A stretch of 64,000 nt of DNA from Mesaphorura yosii (taxonomy: Eukaryota; Arthropoda; Collembola; Poduromorpha; Tullbergiidae). Both the position numbers and the translations under genes were made by a program. This document shows positions 46,733 to 59,367 of the stretch, piece after piece. The notes under the pieces are model-generated. The model did not search any database. It saw only the letters and a list, made by a program, of their open reading frames with translations, and was not told where the DNA came from. The first letter of the stretch is position 1; every line of letters starts with the position of its first letter. The stretch is taken from positions 310,001 to 374,000 of the forward strand of contig WIXG01000006.1 of assembly GCA_009869945.1 (NCBI GenBank). The letters are read 5' to 3'.

Positions 46733-49484
46733 ATGGAGAACTTATTCCAGTCAATCTGGTGTCGGGAAGGAAATCTATTCCAAGTCAAGTTGTGGCTGGA
46801 GGACACGGAAAATGACTTAAATCAAGGGTAAGGGAAACTAAAGAACAGGTGAGCATGAGCCATCCATTGTATTAGACAGAAATTGTGTTGGATCCTTCAG
46901 AAGGAATTCCTGCGTATCCATTGCAATGCGTTGTTATGTCGTTAACGTCTGGCAATTGTACATTTTGTGCATTGCACTCGCTCAATAACGGCTTCCATAT
47001 ATGGACTGGGGTACCGAAAACCTTTCTACCCAAGTGCGAGGGTGTTGTCTAACCAAAACTTTCAAAAATTACTGTGCGGGCGTAATCAAGATCTGAATTT
47101 TCGTTTCTATACTATCTACATATCGAGCCATGCAAATATTTCCGCATATTGCTAGGCCTTCAGGCGAGATCCGATCGAAATGTTTCAAAGAGTCTCCAAT
47201 TTCACACCACGTCAAATAATTAAGCATGAAACACCTGCTTCATATTTCGGGTATTTCCTGCAGGGACGATCACGGCTTCAGTCCGTTGCATTGGGCAGCT
47301 AAGTATGGGCAGTACAAGATTGTGGAGCTGCTTATTCAGCGAGGGGCACGAATCAATGTTGTCAACAAAGGAGACGATACGCCGTTGCATTTGACTATAG
47401 CGCATGGACACATCGACACCGCTCGCCTGGTAATACGTTGTCATTCACCATTGCTTTGCTTGCCTTTTGACGTTTGTATCAGGCAATGAAATTTCTTCCC
47501 TTCTGTGCAATTTCCCATGTCCAGTTGCTGCAGAATCGTGCAGAAATCAACGCAATCAACGAGCATGGAAACACTGCCCTTCACTACGCGTGCTTCTGGG
47601 GCTACGGCGATCTTGCGGACGAGCTGGTGGGCAAGTACAACGCGCTGGTATCCGTCACGAACAAGGACGGAGACACCCCTCTGGACAAATGCAAAGGAGG
47701 GTTGTCGACCCGTCTGCACGGTAAGCGGATCCTCGACATATTTGCAATAGTTGCCATTAACGGTGGCCCTCACTTGCGCTGAGCGTACGCGAGGCTTGGC
47801 GTGGCGAATGGCGATGCACTTGTTGTTTCCCATTCGCCATGCCCATCACTCAATCTGTCTGCGCGAACAGAAGAGGAACATGATGCACAATTCATACACA
47901 TAATTTTTGGATCGAGAGATTCGCGTGGCACTTAATGACTACATGTTGCACTTATTTTTAGAAAGAGCTGTAGAGGTGGGCCAAGATCTCAAGAAGATCC
48001 CGTACAAAGACCAGAGCTGGCTCGGACTCAAAACTCATCGAAGTAGTAAGTGTTTCACTCTTTATTAGTTTTCCGTACGACTAGTTCCCGTTCCTGCTCC
48101 ACGACTCACAATGACGATAAACTTATTTGTTTTTCTTCTTCCGACCTGAGACGTTAACACTACTAGGCGTGCCAGTGTGTGTGCTCGGAATTCTGTTCAG
48201 ATCCACAACACAAATATTCAAGCCATGAAGCTTGCCTTAACGTCGAATTCACTCGTCGTGAAATATTTTGTTAATGATTTTGGCAGATATTTTATTTGAT
48301 GAGGGTGGAAGCAGTCGAATAGAGTGAGAGTTAAATGCCCAAGTGATGAACATTGGCACTGCTCGTTTCCCACTCCAAAGAAAACACTCATTATGGCCGG
48401 AGTGTATAATTGAGGTTTCCTCTTTCTTGTGTGTTTCACAGGAGATGCCACGCTGTCGAGACACAAAGGCATCAATGTGAAAGATCTGGCCCTAACCCAG
48501 CAATTGAGTGATTCACCGTCGAGCCAAACTTGGAAGGGTCGGTGGCAGGGAAATGAAATTGTCGCGAAGATACTCGTCCTTCGAGAATGCACGCCACGAA
48601 TTTCCAGGGACTTCAATGAAGAGTTCCCGAAATTAAGGTCCTGAACATGGCCCTTTCAGTTAATTGATTCAGATTATGAATACTCTGTTGTGGTGTTCCA
48701 CAGAATATTTTCTCATCCGAATATTCTTCCGGTGATTGGCTGCTGCAACCAGCCGCCTGATCTGGTCGTTATCAGTCAGTATATGCCCTACGGCTCGCTG
48801 TACAATGTCCTCCACAAAAGTACAAATATTGTTGTTGACTCTGCACAAGCTCTGCGATTCGCGTTGGACATTGCCCGCGGCATGGCATACTTCCACAGCT
48901 TGGAGAAATTTGTGCCAAATTTATTGCTGAACAGTCATCACATTATGGTACGCTTCCTAATCACTGAATATTTATAAAGCTGTTCATTTATAATTGAACG
49001 CACAACTTTGTATGCTATGTATTTCAGATTGATGAAGATTTAACTGCCAGGATCAGCATGTCAGACGCAAAGTTCAGCTTTCAGGACAAGGGCAAGTTTT
49101 ACCACCCTGCTTGGATGGCGCCCGAGATGCTACGCAAGAAGCAAGCAGACGTGAACATAAGGGCAGCAGACATGTGGAGCTTTGCAGTTATTTTGTGGGA
49201 ACTCGCCACCAGAAATGTTCCGTTTGCTGACTTCAGCCCAATGGAAGCAGGCATGAAGGTTAGTTCACAGTAGGAACAGGTCACAAGGCAGCAGGCGCGA
49301 GTAACTCCCCATGCTTTGATATTAACAGATTGCAATGGAGAACTTGAGGATATCGATTCCTCCCGGAACGTCACCACACATGACGAGGTTGATCCGAATC
49401 TGTATGAACGAAGATCCTGGACAGCGTCCCACGTTCGACTTGATCGTGCCCATTCTCGAGAAGATGCAAGCTCGTGCTTCTTAG
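46733..49484 (+). CDS. Ilk: Integrin-linked kinase (pseudokinase)
   Basis: Core of the ILK-PINCH-parvin complex that ties beta-integrin tails to actin at adhesion sites. Eight exons with consistent phases (46733-46827, 47264-47429, 47525-47720, 47962-48045, 48442-48637, 48704-48947, 49028-49258, 49329-49484) give 455 residues, close to the human 452. The N-terminus reads [20 protein letters not shown], followed by ankyrin repeats ([60 protein letters not shown]). The kinase-like domain has [51 protein letters not shown] and [20 protein letters not shown]. The HRD motif is absent ([12 protein letters not shown]) and the DFG position reads SDAKF, as expected for a pseudokinase. Complete gene. 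Confidence 0.98.
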
Positions 49485-50954
49485 GTTGATTGTTGATGCT
49501 CTCTTCAGTGCCATGTCTCCTTCACTTCAACACACCGTCTTTCTGGTTGTTTCTCGCAATCACTCTCGCTCTAACCAGAATACAAACTATTGCATTCAGT
49601 TTCTGTTTATTGTTAGCAAGTTGATCAACTTCATGCACCTACCTCCGAAATGGAATCGCTCACTATTGTGCTTTATGCAAAGTGTTCATAATTTGTAATT
49701 TTCCTGTGACAATTTTAACTGGGCTTTTACTGCACGTCGATCACATCGCATAAAAATGCCTAAATTGTAACAAAAGTGCCTGTCATTGAACTTTTATGTG
49801 CAATTGATGACTCTCGTCAACCAATGAACAAATATTAGCTAGATTGAAAACTCCAGCGTTAAACCCAGTTCCATTGTGCTCTGCGCTAATCCTTATTGTG
49901 AAGTTATAATTTGAAGTTACTCTAACGCCTAAACCAAATGACATGCTAACAATTTAGTTGATAAACGCTACCAGAAGTATTGTACAATAGATTCGTAATT
50001 CATACTCTTGGTGCTTCGATAATCGCTAATTATTTGTACGTGTATTAATTCAGACCTCGCTGTACTATTTTAACACCATTTGTACTTACCGTATGTTCAG
50101 ACTCCACACGTAGCCAAATGGAATTTAATTTCAGTTCTGCTTCCTCAATTATATATTCTGTAGCATTCGAAAGCTTAGACAATGAATTAAAGTGTTAACC
50201 CAACAGACATTTGGTGTAAGTTAATTTCCTATTTTTTTAAGGAACTTTAATGTGTTCAAATCGTACGAGGCTACGTGTTATAAATGCGAAGCTATGCTGG
50301 AACTAGGTGTAGGAATTAGAATTAAGCTAATAACCTTGCTTTCTTGATGCCCGTATTTCTCCAGTATTAATGAAACCCAGTGTTGTAATTCTGTCACAAG
50401 CGCCTGCCCTTACAGCAGTGGCCTTATCTCGGGTGTAAAATACCAGACAAAGAGCACCGAATAAATTCATAGTTGGTTTCCGTGTCTTTGTATTAGTTGT
50501 GTTGTGGAGAGACTGGAAGAAGACGTGAGACATGAGCCTCGTCGATTCCGCATCGTGTATCATGCTAAATCAAAGAAGTCAGTCTGAGTCAGAGAAAATC
50601 CTGCGTGTAAAAATAGCTTTTCAGTTACAAAAAATACACCACATTTTCATGTTTCACAGATTATTTACCATTACATCTTCATCTCGTCAACAACAACAAC
50701 GTGTAAACATCCCATAATCTGTTCTCCAACGCAAGCATCTCGACTTGACTCAACTTCCGAGTTTTGAGCCGCGTCTTAGTATTGAGTCGGATTGAGTCTT
50801 GCTCTTATCCGCTTCGTTGTCTCGATTTGTCTGTGAAGCCCAAGACAGAGTTTTCTCCAAGGGAGTCAGGAACTTGAAAATTTCTTTCATAGTACGCAAT
50901 TGTTTCATGCTCCATTTATCCAAGCTGTGAAGTGCGGCCGCTGGCCATCACAAA
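49485..50954. other. Intergenic region between ILK and the matrix-protein gene
   Basis: ILK 3' UTR followed by the promoter region of the next gene. AT-rich; no gene recognised. Confidence 0.45.
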
Positions 50955-53900
50955 ATGGCAGTGCTGAGAACTTGCATCGGTGTGTTAATCCTGAGCGTCT
51001 TCTTGTGCGTGGTAGCTCAAGCTGCCGTCGCTGGACGTGGAAACCGTCACCTGTCAAGAAATGCCGCAGCCGCTCACTCGCACAATGAAGCAGGCAGGTC
51101 AGTAAAGCGTCTTTTCTCTCTCGCTGTGATTGCCAGAAACGGAATCTTGCCTTGGGAAAAGCAGAAAGCTTTAATGAACATGTGCGATCGACTTTGACAT
51201 TGACAATTCAGTTCCATCGGCCGAGCTCTTTGTTTCGGGTGCCTGAATCTTTCCTTCCTGACAACCAAATCGTGCACAAAAGAGCAGAATGGCAGCATGC
51301 ATGCAATTTGTTGGATGAGGAATTTCATTTATTTCGATGTGCGCTGTCAGATGCTATTAGTAGCAGAGACGAGGAATTCTTCGTCTGCTGTCAGTTCGGG
51401 ATGGAGAAATGTTGTTTTTGTAACAATGAGATTTATGCATTATCGTGCGACGTGTGCTCAGTCCGTTTCCTGGAAAGTGCGAAATGCGGAGTGATCTGAT
51501 CTTGAAGAGGAGAAGAGTGTACATAATAGAGATCATTATCTGCATTAGGAGAAAGAAAGACTAACAGAAAGAACCAGGCGAATGGTTTCCGTTCACTCTT
51601 CACACACGTCGCGCGTCCAAATTCGGCTGGCAACTGGTTGCTGGATGGCTTAACGCTTAAGCACACGTTGCGTGACTGGCGAACGACGACGATGACATAT
51701 TGGCCACACTTATGAGCGATTCAGAAAAATTACAAGATGAATCTGTGATAATAATTCTTGGCTCGACTCCTGCCTGACTTGAGATGCGTGCAAAATGTAA
51801 ACAGAAGTCCACGACTAATGTCGAAACTCATACGCCAATTTCTCTTTCTGCAAAACATGCAGGATGGTATAAACGGTTGACAGCAGATTAATTATGGGTC
51901 TGATTTGTTCATTGAACTTGCCAGTTGATAAGCCATTCCAATTATGCACGCGTTGTGCTCAAGCTCCCGATTTCTCACAGTGATCGTGGGTTCGTGGGTC
52001 AGGCGATTAATCTCGAACTGACCTTTCTCCAAGCATTTCGAAAGTTCAAAATGTTAATGCCCTCGTTTCATGTTCACATTCGCGAGCCTTATGCAACTTG
52101 CGAATTCTTGTGCAGGGGCGCAATCCTTCGACGATTCCACCGGCAAACCCCATCGGAGGACTCGTACGAGGACGTAGTGGAGTACGAATACGAGGACGAG
52201 GTTGGGCCCACGGAAGCGACGGCTGATAACAAAAAGCCAGATGACACGCGACCCGAGGCAGACTCAAATAAAAAGGAGCAACTAGAGCCTGAACCAGCCG
52301 AGGACGAAGTGGAAGGCGGAAAGAAGCCCGATGCGACCAACAACGAAGAGGGCGATGAGTACTACGACGCGTACGACGAGACTCCAGGCGAGAATGGAGC
52401 GAATAACGGTGGAGATGAGGAGGGAGGCAAAGTGGAGGAAGACGAAGAGGAGACGGACGTTCGAGAAAGAGACAGGCAGCGTCCGAGGACTGACGACGAC
52501 GATGCGGATGAGGATTCGGCTGAACGCGAAGACAGGTTGGCAGACATGTCAAAGTGTCTCCACTTCGGGTCCTCGTTCTTCAAGGTTAAAGTTTATGGTT
52601 TTCAGGTTAGAAGAAGAACGACGACAGGCGGAAATCAGGGAGCAGGAGCGGCTTGAAGAGGAGAGGCGAGAGGAAGAGCGCCGCGAGTACCAAAGAAGAC
52701 AGGAGGCTGCAGAAGAGGGTAAATTGCACGCGTGCATTAAGAAATATTTCCCCTTTGTCTAGATAAGTTAATTTGACTTTATGGAGACGGCAAATCAATC
52801 AAGAACTTGCTTTCCTAGATAAAAAAACTGATTTTGGAAACAAAATTTCTGAATTATTTCTGAAGCATGTGTAACGGTTACATTTGATGAGGAGATTCTC
52901 AACACATAAAGTAAAATAGTTTGATTTTAAATTTCGGCTCAATAATTTCAGAAGAGGAAGAAGACACAGAAGAAGATTTCAGGCGCCGCCAGGAGGAAGA
53001 ACGAATTCGAGCAGAGGCCAACCGGTCAGAGGAGGAACCGGAAGAAAGAGAGCCGCCTGAACAACGTCGAAGTGACGACGTCCCAGACCACGATCACGAC
53101 CATGACGAACGGCTGAGGGAAAGTGAAGAGAGAGAAGACGAGCACGAAATGGACCACCGCCGAGTCTGGCTCGTGTCGACCACGGAGTCCACGACGATGA
53201 CAACGCCCGTCACAACTCCGCAGTCCCAGCCTGAGGCCGAAGAGGTCGAGTACGAGGAGGAAGACGTGCAGGAGACTGTGCCAGAACTGCAGCAGGAGAC
53301 AACTCAACAACCTGCACCCATTCCACGTGAGTTTGAAGAAGAAAGAAGACACCACCACATAGACGAGGAAGGCCAAGACAGAGAAGAGGAGGACACTGAT
53401 AGAGAAGAGGAGGACACTGATAGAGAAGAGGAGGACTCTGACAGAGAAGAGGAGGACTCTGGCAGAGAAGAGTTTGTGGAATCGGATCTCAACGGCGAGT
53501 ATGGACCGGCTAAATCGAGTGAAATGCGTCCGACCACTTTCCCGGTCACACAGGCTCCCATTCTCATTGAGGAAAGCGGCCGAGAAGACTTGGAGAGGTA
53601 CACATACGATCGGAGACCGGAGCCTCCTGAGCCCGAGGAAGGGCAGGAAGAAGAAGAGGAAGTAGTTGAAGAAGAGTACGACCAACGTGGTCGATATGAG
53701 ACCACACCGCGACCAACGTACCGTCCAAACTACGCGCCGGAGCACGAAACTGGGGAATATGAGAGACCGGAAGGTACGTGAGCTTGACAGAAGCAGGAAA
53801 CACGCGTTTTTAATTTGCTCGCTCATGTCGTTGACTGTTGACTCGTCTCAATGGCATTTCTTTCAATAAGTGCATCTCCAGTGGCGTTTGGTTGTACCAG

Positions 53901-56900
53901 CTTCTATTTTTATCTGATGCAGAATCGGACGAGGAAGAGCATGAGACGGAAGGTACGCACAGAACGCAGCCTCCTCCGCGAGCGGAAATCGAAAGTGAGG
54001 AAGAGACGCGATTGCGTTTCGTGCCCGTCTCCGTCCCAACAACCGAGAAAACATGGCCCCACTACCACCACGTGGTGCCAACCACACAGCGGACCCGTGT
54101 GGAAGACGATTACGCTCGTCATCGACACCCCGTCCCGTACGACGACGAGAAGGAGATTGATGAGTCCATTGATGAGGACGTTGACGAACATGAATTAAGA
54201 ACCACGACGACGGAGCCGCCGACAGAGGAACCAGTTGAAGAAGATCGTGAGCTTGAGCGAGAAGATGACAGGACTAACCAGATCCACCAAGAGACAACTG
54301 ACGAGCATCACGAGCCACGGTTGCGAGAAGACGAGGATGACGACGAAGGCTTGGGTTTCTACGAAGGCAGGCGGTTTAATGAGGAAAGCAGACAACGGCA
54401 AGATGAAGACGAAGACGAGGAGATGAACGCTGTTGGAGGCCATGATGTGACACATCGTAAGCCTGTGGTGGTTGCGAATCTCGACTTGAGTCGCGAACCT
54501 GATGAAGACGACCACGACATCGATGCAGATATTGATGATGCTGTTATTGAGCAGTCGACAACGTTAACAACCAGCACGTCGACGACGACACCGCGCCCCG
54601 ATGTGCGTTACCCGGACAGGTTCAATAATCGTATCGACGATGGCGATAGAGAGAGTGAGAGGGACAGCGACGAGGACGAGAGATCCAACTCTTTCTACGA
54701 CATCAACCACAACTACTACGGACACGGGCGAACGCGTCCACCCCAAACGCATCGACCCGGGCCCGCGTATGAGGACGGTGGCCGAAGGCCCGACAACGCC
54801 GTCGTCGTGGACTACAACGTGAATCGATTTGGTGAAACTCCAACGAGGATCGAGTGTTTTTCGGGCTATCACTTGTCGGAAGACGGAACGGAATGTCTGG
54901 GTACTTGTCAGCCCAATTTGTAATTCTTATCAGCGGCAGTGTTTATTAGGACGGAACAAAGTGCCGCCATGTCGTGTGGCTTCGCTGGGGTGGATTCAGG
55001 AAGCGAATTCCATGTTGGACGCATACTGGCATACTTCTCCGTGCGATTTAGCCCGTTCGCATAAATCAATTTTATTTATTGGGCAAAGACGGAACTTTTC
55101 AGATTCGGAGCAAATTGTCCCATAACAATGCGCATGACCGTCGAGCCAGAACAGAAGAAGTGGCAAATGGAGTAACGTGGCAATTAAGCTGTGATTTGCA
55201 GCTGTGACAGAAATATATCACCCGAGTTTACGGGTGCATTGACAGCTCGCTGGAACGCAGTCAAGTTTAGAGCGAGACGGAAATGCAGGCTTGAATTACA
55301 GTCGCGTTTTGTTTTACATCTATGACGAAAGATAACATGAGACAGAGTCCTATCATTGCACGACTCATTATCGCGAGAACAATTTATCGCAGAGTCACAT
55401 TAACAGTGCCAGATTAGGTTATTGCTATTGACATGTTATCGTGGAAAAATTTACCGCGGGACAACGTTATTGCAGAACAAATTTTGCAGGTCAAATTATC
55501 GCTGTGCAAGAATCCTGAACCCTAAGTGTCACCCCGCAATGAACCCCCGCACCCGAGCTAAAAATAGCTTAAGGGGTCACCCCGCAATGAGCTTCCCACA
55601 CCCTCACCAGCGATAATTTGACCTGCAAAATGTGTTCTGCAATAACGTTCTCCGGCGATAAATTTTTCAACGATGAGCTGCCGATGGCAATAATGGCACC
55701 GTGGTAATTTGACTCGGCGATAATTTAGTCGCGATAATATGCGCGCGATAAACTATCCAAGTCTTATTGGTCGATTTATTGGTTGGTTTCTGATTTCAGA
55801 TGTCGATGAATGCTCACAGAACGTCTGCGGCTCGACACAGATTTGCCTCAACACTCCGGGCTCGTACCGATGCACCTGCAATCTGGGCTACGTCAAAGAC
55901 TTCCGGAACGAACTCCTGTGCCGGGACATAAATGAGTGCGAGATCGGGAACGGAGGTTGCGGCCATGACTGCGTCAACACGCAAGGCAGCTACTACTGCT
56001 CATGTTCCGAGGGCTACGACCTGGCAAGGGATGGCAGAAACTGCAATATGAGACCCACAACACCCACCACAACCACAACCAGTACAACGACAATGACCAC
56101 CACAACTACAACTCCACCTCCGCCTCAACCAACGATAAGACCAAGTCAGAGCTACACGACTCTCAAACCCACCACCCCACTGAGTGTAATCACGCCTGAT
56201 GGAACCCGTATCAGCAACTGCCCGACCCCACCAGTCCCTCGGGGCTCGGGAATCGCGTACTTGTACTGCTCACGCTCGCCGGTCGGAATCCACCACCGAC
56301 ACAGCCAACTGGAGCGACGGCTGCTGCAGGACTGGGCAGCACGCAGGAGTAGGTACAACACGTCGGAAAGGGTCAATTCACGCTTCAGGCTTCGTCGCAC
56401 TCTGAAGCGACGTCGTCATCCGAGGCAGACGACGTACTCGCCTGGCAGCATGTGCGAACTCCGCTGCAGGGCAGGCTTCGAGTTGAAGGGGCAGTACACG
56501 CTCCACTGCAACGCGACCTCAGGGCTCTGGCAAGGGACGACGACCGGATTCTGTCAGACGATCCCGAAAGCAGACAATAGAAACATTGCGATCTCGGTCT
56601 CCAGCTCGGAGGCTACGCCGAACGAAATCCCTCGCCTGCATCCGGGTCCCGAAATCACGGTCCCTGACGGAGATCGTGAATCGAGCACGAACGACAATCG
56701 CCGACCGTTCAAACCGTCGTTCCGTCCATCTTCCGTAGAAATTCCAGCGGCTGGGCTTGGAGGAGCGACGTCATTCCGTCCAAACTTTTACCAACTGCCC
56801 GTTTCGATTACGACCACTTCCCGAGGTCTGGTCGTGTTCACTCCGCCGCCACCTGCCACCCGTCTGACTCCGAACCACATTTGGAGCGACACTAAACACA

Positions 56901-58775
56901 AACCATCCACTCCTCCATCGACGACGACCACAATAACGACAACTGGAAGGCCGTACTATCACTACTACTCACCGGTGACTCCATTCAGACCACTCATAAT
57001 TCCCTCTACGACCACAACCAGTACCACGACACCAGCTCCGACGACGAGAAACAGCTTCATTCACCTCACATACAGTAAGTGTCTATTTAATCAATTAGTT
57101 TGCAGCAGCTGAGTGACCTTGACCGCATCTTCCTTCATCTTTGGCAGGATTCAAAACTCCATGGATAAAATGCCCGGATGACATTAAGATTGATTTGCAA
57201 CCCGGACAACGCCTTGCCTATGTTATCATTCCGCAGCCACAGACCAACGTGGATTGGTGGAGGTAAGTGAAACGTCCAAAGTTAGGGTTCTCAAGTGCAT
57301 GCATTGACCCAACGTATTTTTGCTGCTTGTCTTTTATTTAGACAAGTCACGTCCGAACCCTCATGGGCCAAAGGTTTGGAGACCGAAATCGGGCCTGGAA
57401 AGCAGAAAATTGTGTTCCGAGCCAGAACACCAGCGCCGTTGAACAATTCGGCCGAATGCTCGTTCGTGCTGGAAATCCGAGGTACGGGTTATTTAATACG
57501 TTATCCTCATTGCGATTTCACTAGGATCAGTTTACAGCCAATTTTGGTTTTTAGATATTGAACCTCCGACCATTCGCGACTGCCCCGAGTCATTCTCGGT
57601 CCGCCTGAGTCCGGGCCAAAGCGCCCGTGCGGTGACATGGGTCGAGCCGCATTTCAGTGACAACGTGCGAGTCCAGACGATAAAGAAATCTCGTGAACCT
57701 GGGCTGATTATGACTGCAGGAGAGCACGTTGTCAATTACGAAGTGAGTGACTCAAGCAACAACAGGGCAAAGTGCACGTTTACGATTCAGGTCGTGGCAT
57801 GTAAGTCCAATTTTGTATTCTGCCATTGTATCCTAATAAGCACCGATGTGACTTTATTCGAACGTGTATCGCAGCTCCAGTGAGCGATTCAAGGTTTAGT
57901 ACCCAGAACAACCTGTACAGAAGGCCTGCAGGGACAGAGCCGATAACAACCACAACACTGAATCCAATCAAGACGGACATTCACTCCACAATCAAGAACG
58001 TCGTCTGCCATGTTGGAAAGAAAGGCCGCCGAATTGTTTTCCAAAGCGTACGCAACATTGACATTTCTATAAGCCCGAGATGTACATAACTGACCCCTAT
58101 TTTGTCCCTGTCTTTCAGAGGGTTGTTCCGCGCGGATGCACGGAGATGCCGCTGGACGTGGCCGGTGACTCTTCTGGCATGCTTCAGAACGGAGCCGGCC
58201 AGTACAATACCCTGAACACGTTGGTCCAGAACTCAGCCGAGAACTCGGCCACCTCACAAATTTCAAGCGTTAGTTTCTCGTCTAATGACCACCCTCAAAG
58301 CGCGTCTGCATTTGGACAGGCAATTTCAAATGGACGACACTCGAATCGCTTGGTGCACAGCACGAGCGTAGTCACGAACGGCGCACAAGGGACAAGTTCA
58401 CGGGCTTCGAGCTACGCACTCTCCTCTTCACGAAATTTCGACACTCCGTTTCTTATCGCCGCCGACAAACAGGTGTATGACGAGGACTTCGTCGTTCCGA
58501 GCAGCGTTGGGCCGAAGACGAGAGTCTCGAACGGGTGGGGCGGCCGAGTTGACGATGACCACGAACCGCGCGACTTTGTTCGATCTGGCAGCTACGGACG
58601 AGAGCGGCACTTGGGTCCTGAGATTAAGGCCGCGACACCCTCGCAATCAAATCCTCGAAATTCTTCGAGCAACGGTCGGAATCACCAAGAGCCAAACCAA
58701 CAGGAGCAGACGCCAGAGTACAGAAAGTACTTTAGACATTTTGACTCTTGGGACTCAACAGGAAACCGACTGTAA
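50955..58775 (+). CDS. Secreted acidic extracellular protein with EGF, sushi and HYR domains
   Basis: Eleven exons with matching phases (50955-51097, 52116-52535, 52606-52718, 52952-53773, 53923-54900, 55800-57074, 57148-57262, 57342-57481, 57555-57800, 57875-58047, 58119-58775) give about 1,693 residues. A signal peptide (MAVLRTCIGVLILSVFLCVV) leads. Residues about 50-800 are very acidic, with Glu/Arg helices, Thr-rich patches and a 7-residue repeat (DREEEDT). Next come a partial EGF unit (CFSGYHLSEDGTEC) and two calcium-binding EGF domains (DVDECSQNVCGSTQICLNTP; DINECEIGNGGCGHDCVNTQ). A Thr/Pro mucin-like stretch and a sushi-like domain (YLYC to GFC, with a basic insert) follow. Two HYR domains come last (WIKCPDDIKIDLQPGQRLAY; PPTIRDCPESFSVRLSPGQS), then a Ser/Asn-rich tail. 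It is probably an extracellular matrix or cell-surface adhesion protein. I do not recognise a named orthologue. Confidence 0.85.
51098..52115 (+). other. First intron of the acidic matrix-protein gene
   Basis: Phase-2 intron of about 1 kb separating the signal-peptide exon from the acidic region (donor GTCAGT, acceptor TTGTGCAG). No internal feature recognised. Confidence 0.6.
53377..53472 (+). repeat. Coding 21-bp tandem repeat, about 4.5 copies
   Basis: Units GACAGAGAAGAGGAGGACACT repeat at 53377, 53398, 53419 and 53440, with a partial fifth copy. Each encodes D-R-E-E-E-D-T or D-R-E-E-E-D-S. Divergence is one or two bases per unit, so length polymorphism is likely. Confidence 0.9.
54901..55799 (+). 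other. Intron of the acidic matrix-protein gene carrying a foldback element
   Basis: Phase-1 intron of 899 bp before the first calcium-binding EGF exon (acceptor TGATTTCAG). Almost half is taken up by the foldback element at 55367-55738. Confidence 0.75.
55367..55738. mobile_element. MITE-like foldback element with long inverted repeats
   Basis: Two arms, 55367-55504 and 55608-55738, are inverted copies. Shared blocks include AACGTTATTGCAGAACA, TTTTGCAGGTCAAATTATCGC and the outer ATTATCGCGA. ATTATCGC-like octamers recur along both arms. The loop holds two direct copies of GTCACCCCGCAATGA (near 55529 and 55576). There is no coding capacity, as expected for a non-autonomous element. Exact termini and any target duplication are not resolved; similarity may extend to about 55760. 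Confidence 0.75.
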
Positions 58776-59025
58776 ACTGACAAGATTTATATAAAGTACA
58801 TTGTAGGCATGTTTTAGGCGATGAATGATAGCGTTTGGGTCACAATTTGCCAGCGTAGACAAGCAGCAACATATTTCACGTTTCTTTGACCAATCTAATC
58901 GAAAATGTTCAACTAGGACCAAGCCAACTCTGGCTGACGAATAAAACGCACAAATAGAAAGTAGATAGCAATTACATTACTTTGAGTTCGCGTCCTTGAT
59001 TCTGTGCCAGCTGCAAACTGGAGTC

Positions 59026-59031
59026 AATAAA
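59026..59031 (+). promoter_or_regulatory. Polyadenylation signal AATAAA, matrix-protein gene
   Basis: Canonical hexamer about 250 nt after the stop codon at 58775. Confidence 0.55.
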
Positions 59032-59367
59032 AATTAAACTCTGTGTGTTTTAATTCGTTGGAAATTCACAAGAGGCAAACAACGAATTTCGCAATAAACA
59101 TCAGACAAAGGGAAGAGTTGATCCTTGTTCTCAGACTCGCATTGGTTCATCTCTCTTCCTATTGAGGCCTCTGGCCCATTTCTTGTATGTCATGCCCAAT
59201 CCCACTCTGGCTGAGCTCTCGCTTGAAGTGAACGTTGTTTTGCAAAAGACCACGCGTCTTTTCGTACTGCTCACTTGTACTTTCCTTAAGTTCACGAATA
59301 GCTGGGCCTCATAATTCAAAATTTTACTTTTAAGTGGCAAAATAAAAGTGAAAAATCGTCAATTAAA

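Noticed and set aside
52046-52552. 168-codon minus-strand frame, Pro/Leu/Arg-rich
   Set aside because: Antisense of the acidic exon with biased composition.
53026-53826. 266-codon minus-strand frame, hydrophobic
   Set aside because: Antisense of the Glu-rich exon; Glu/Asp codons read backwards give Leu/Phe/Ser-rich frames, so the apparent membrane protein is an artefact.
55501-55620. Possible CRISPR-like or satellite repeat from the GTCACCCCGCAATGA copies
   Set aside because: Only two copies, located in the loop of a foldback element in an animal intron.
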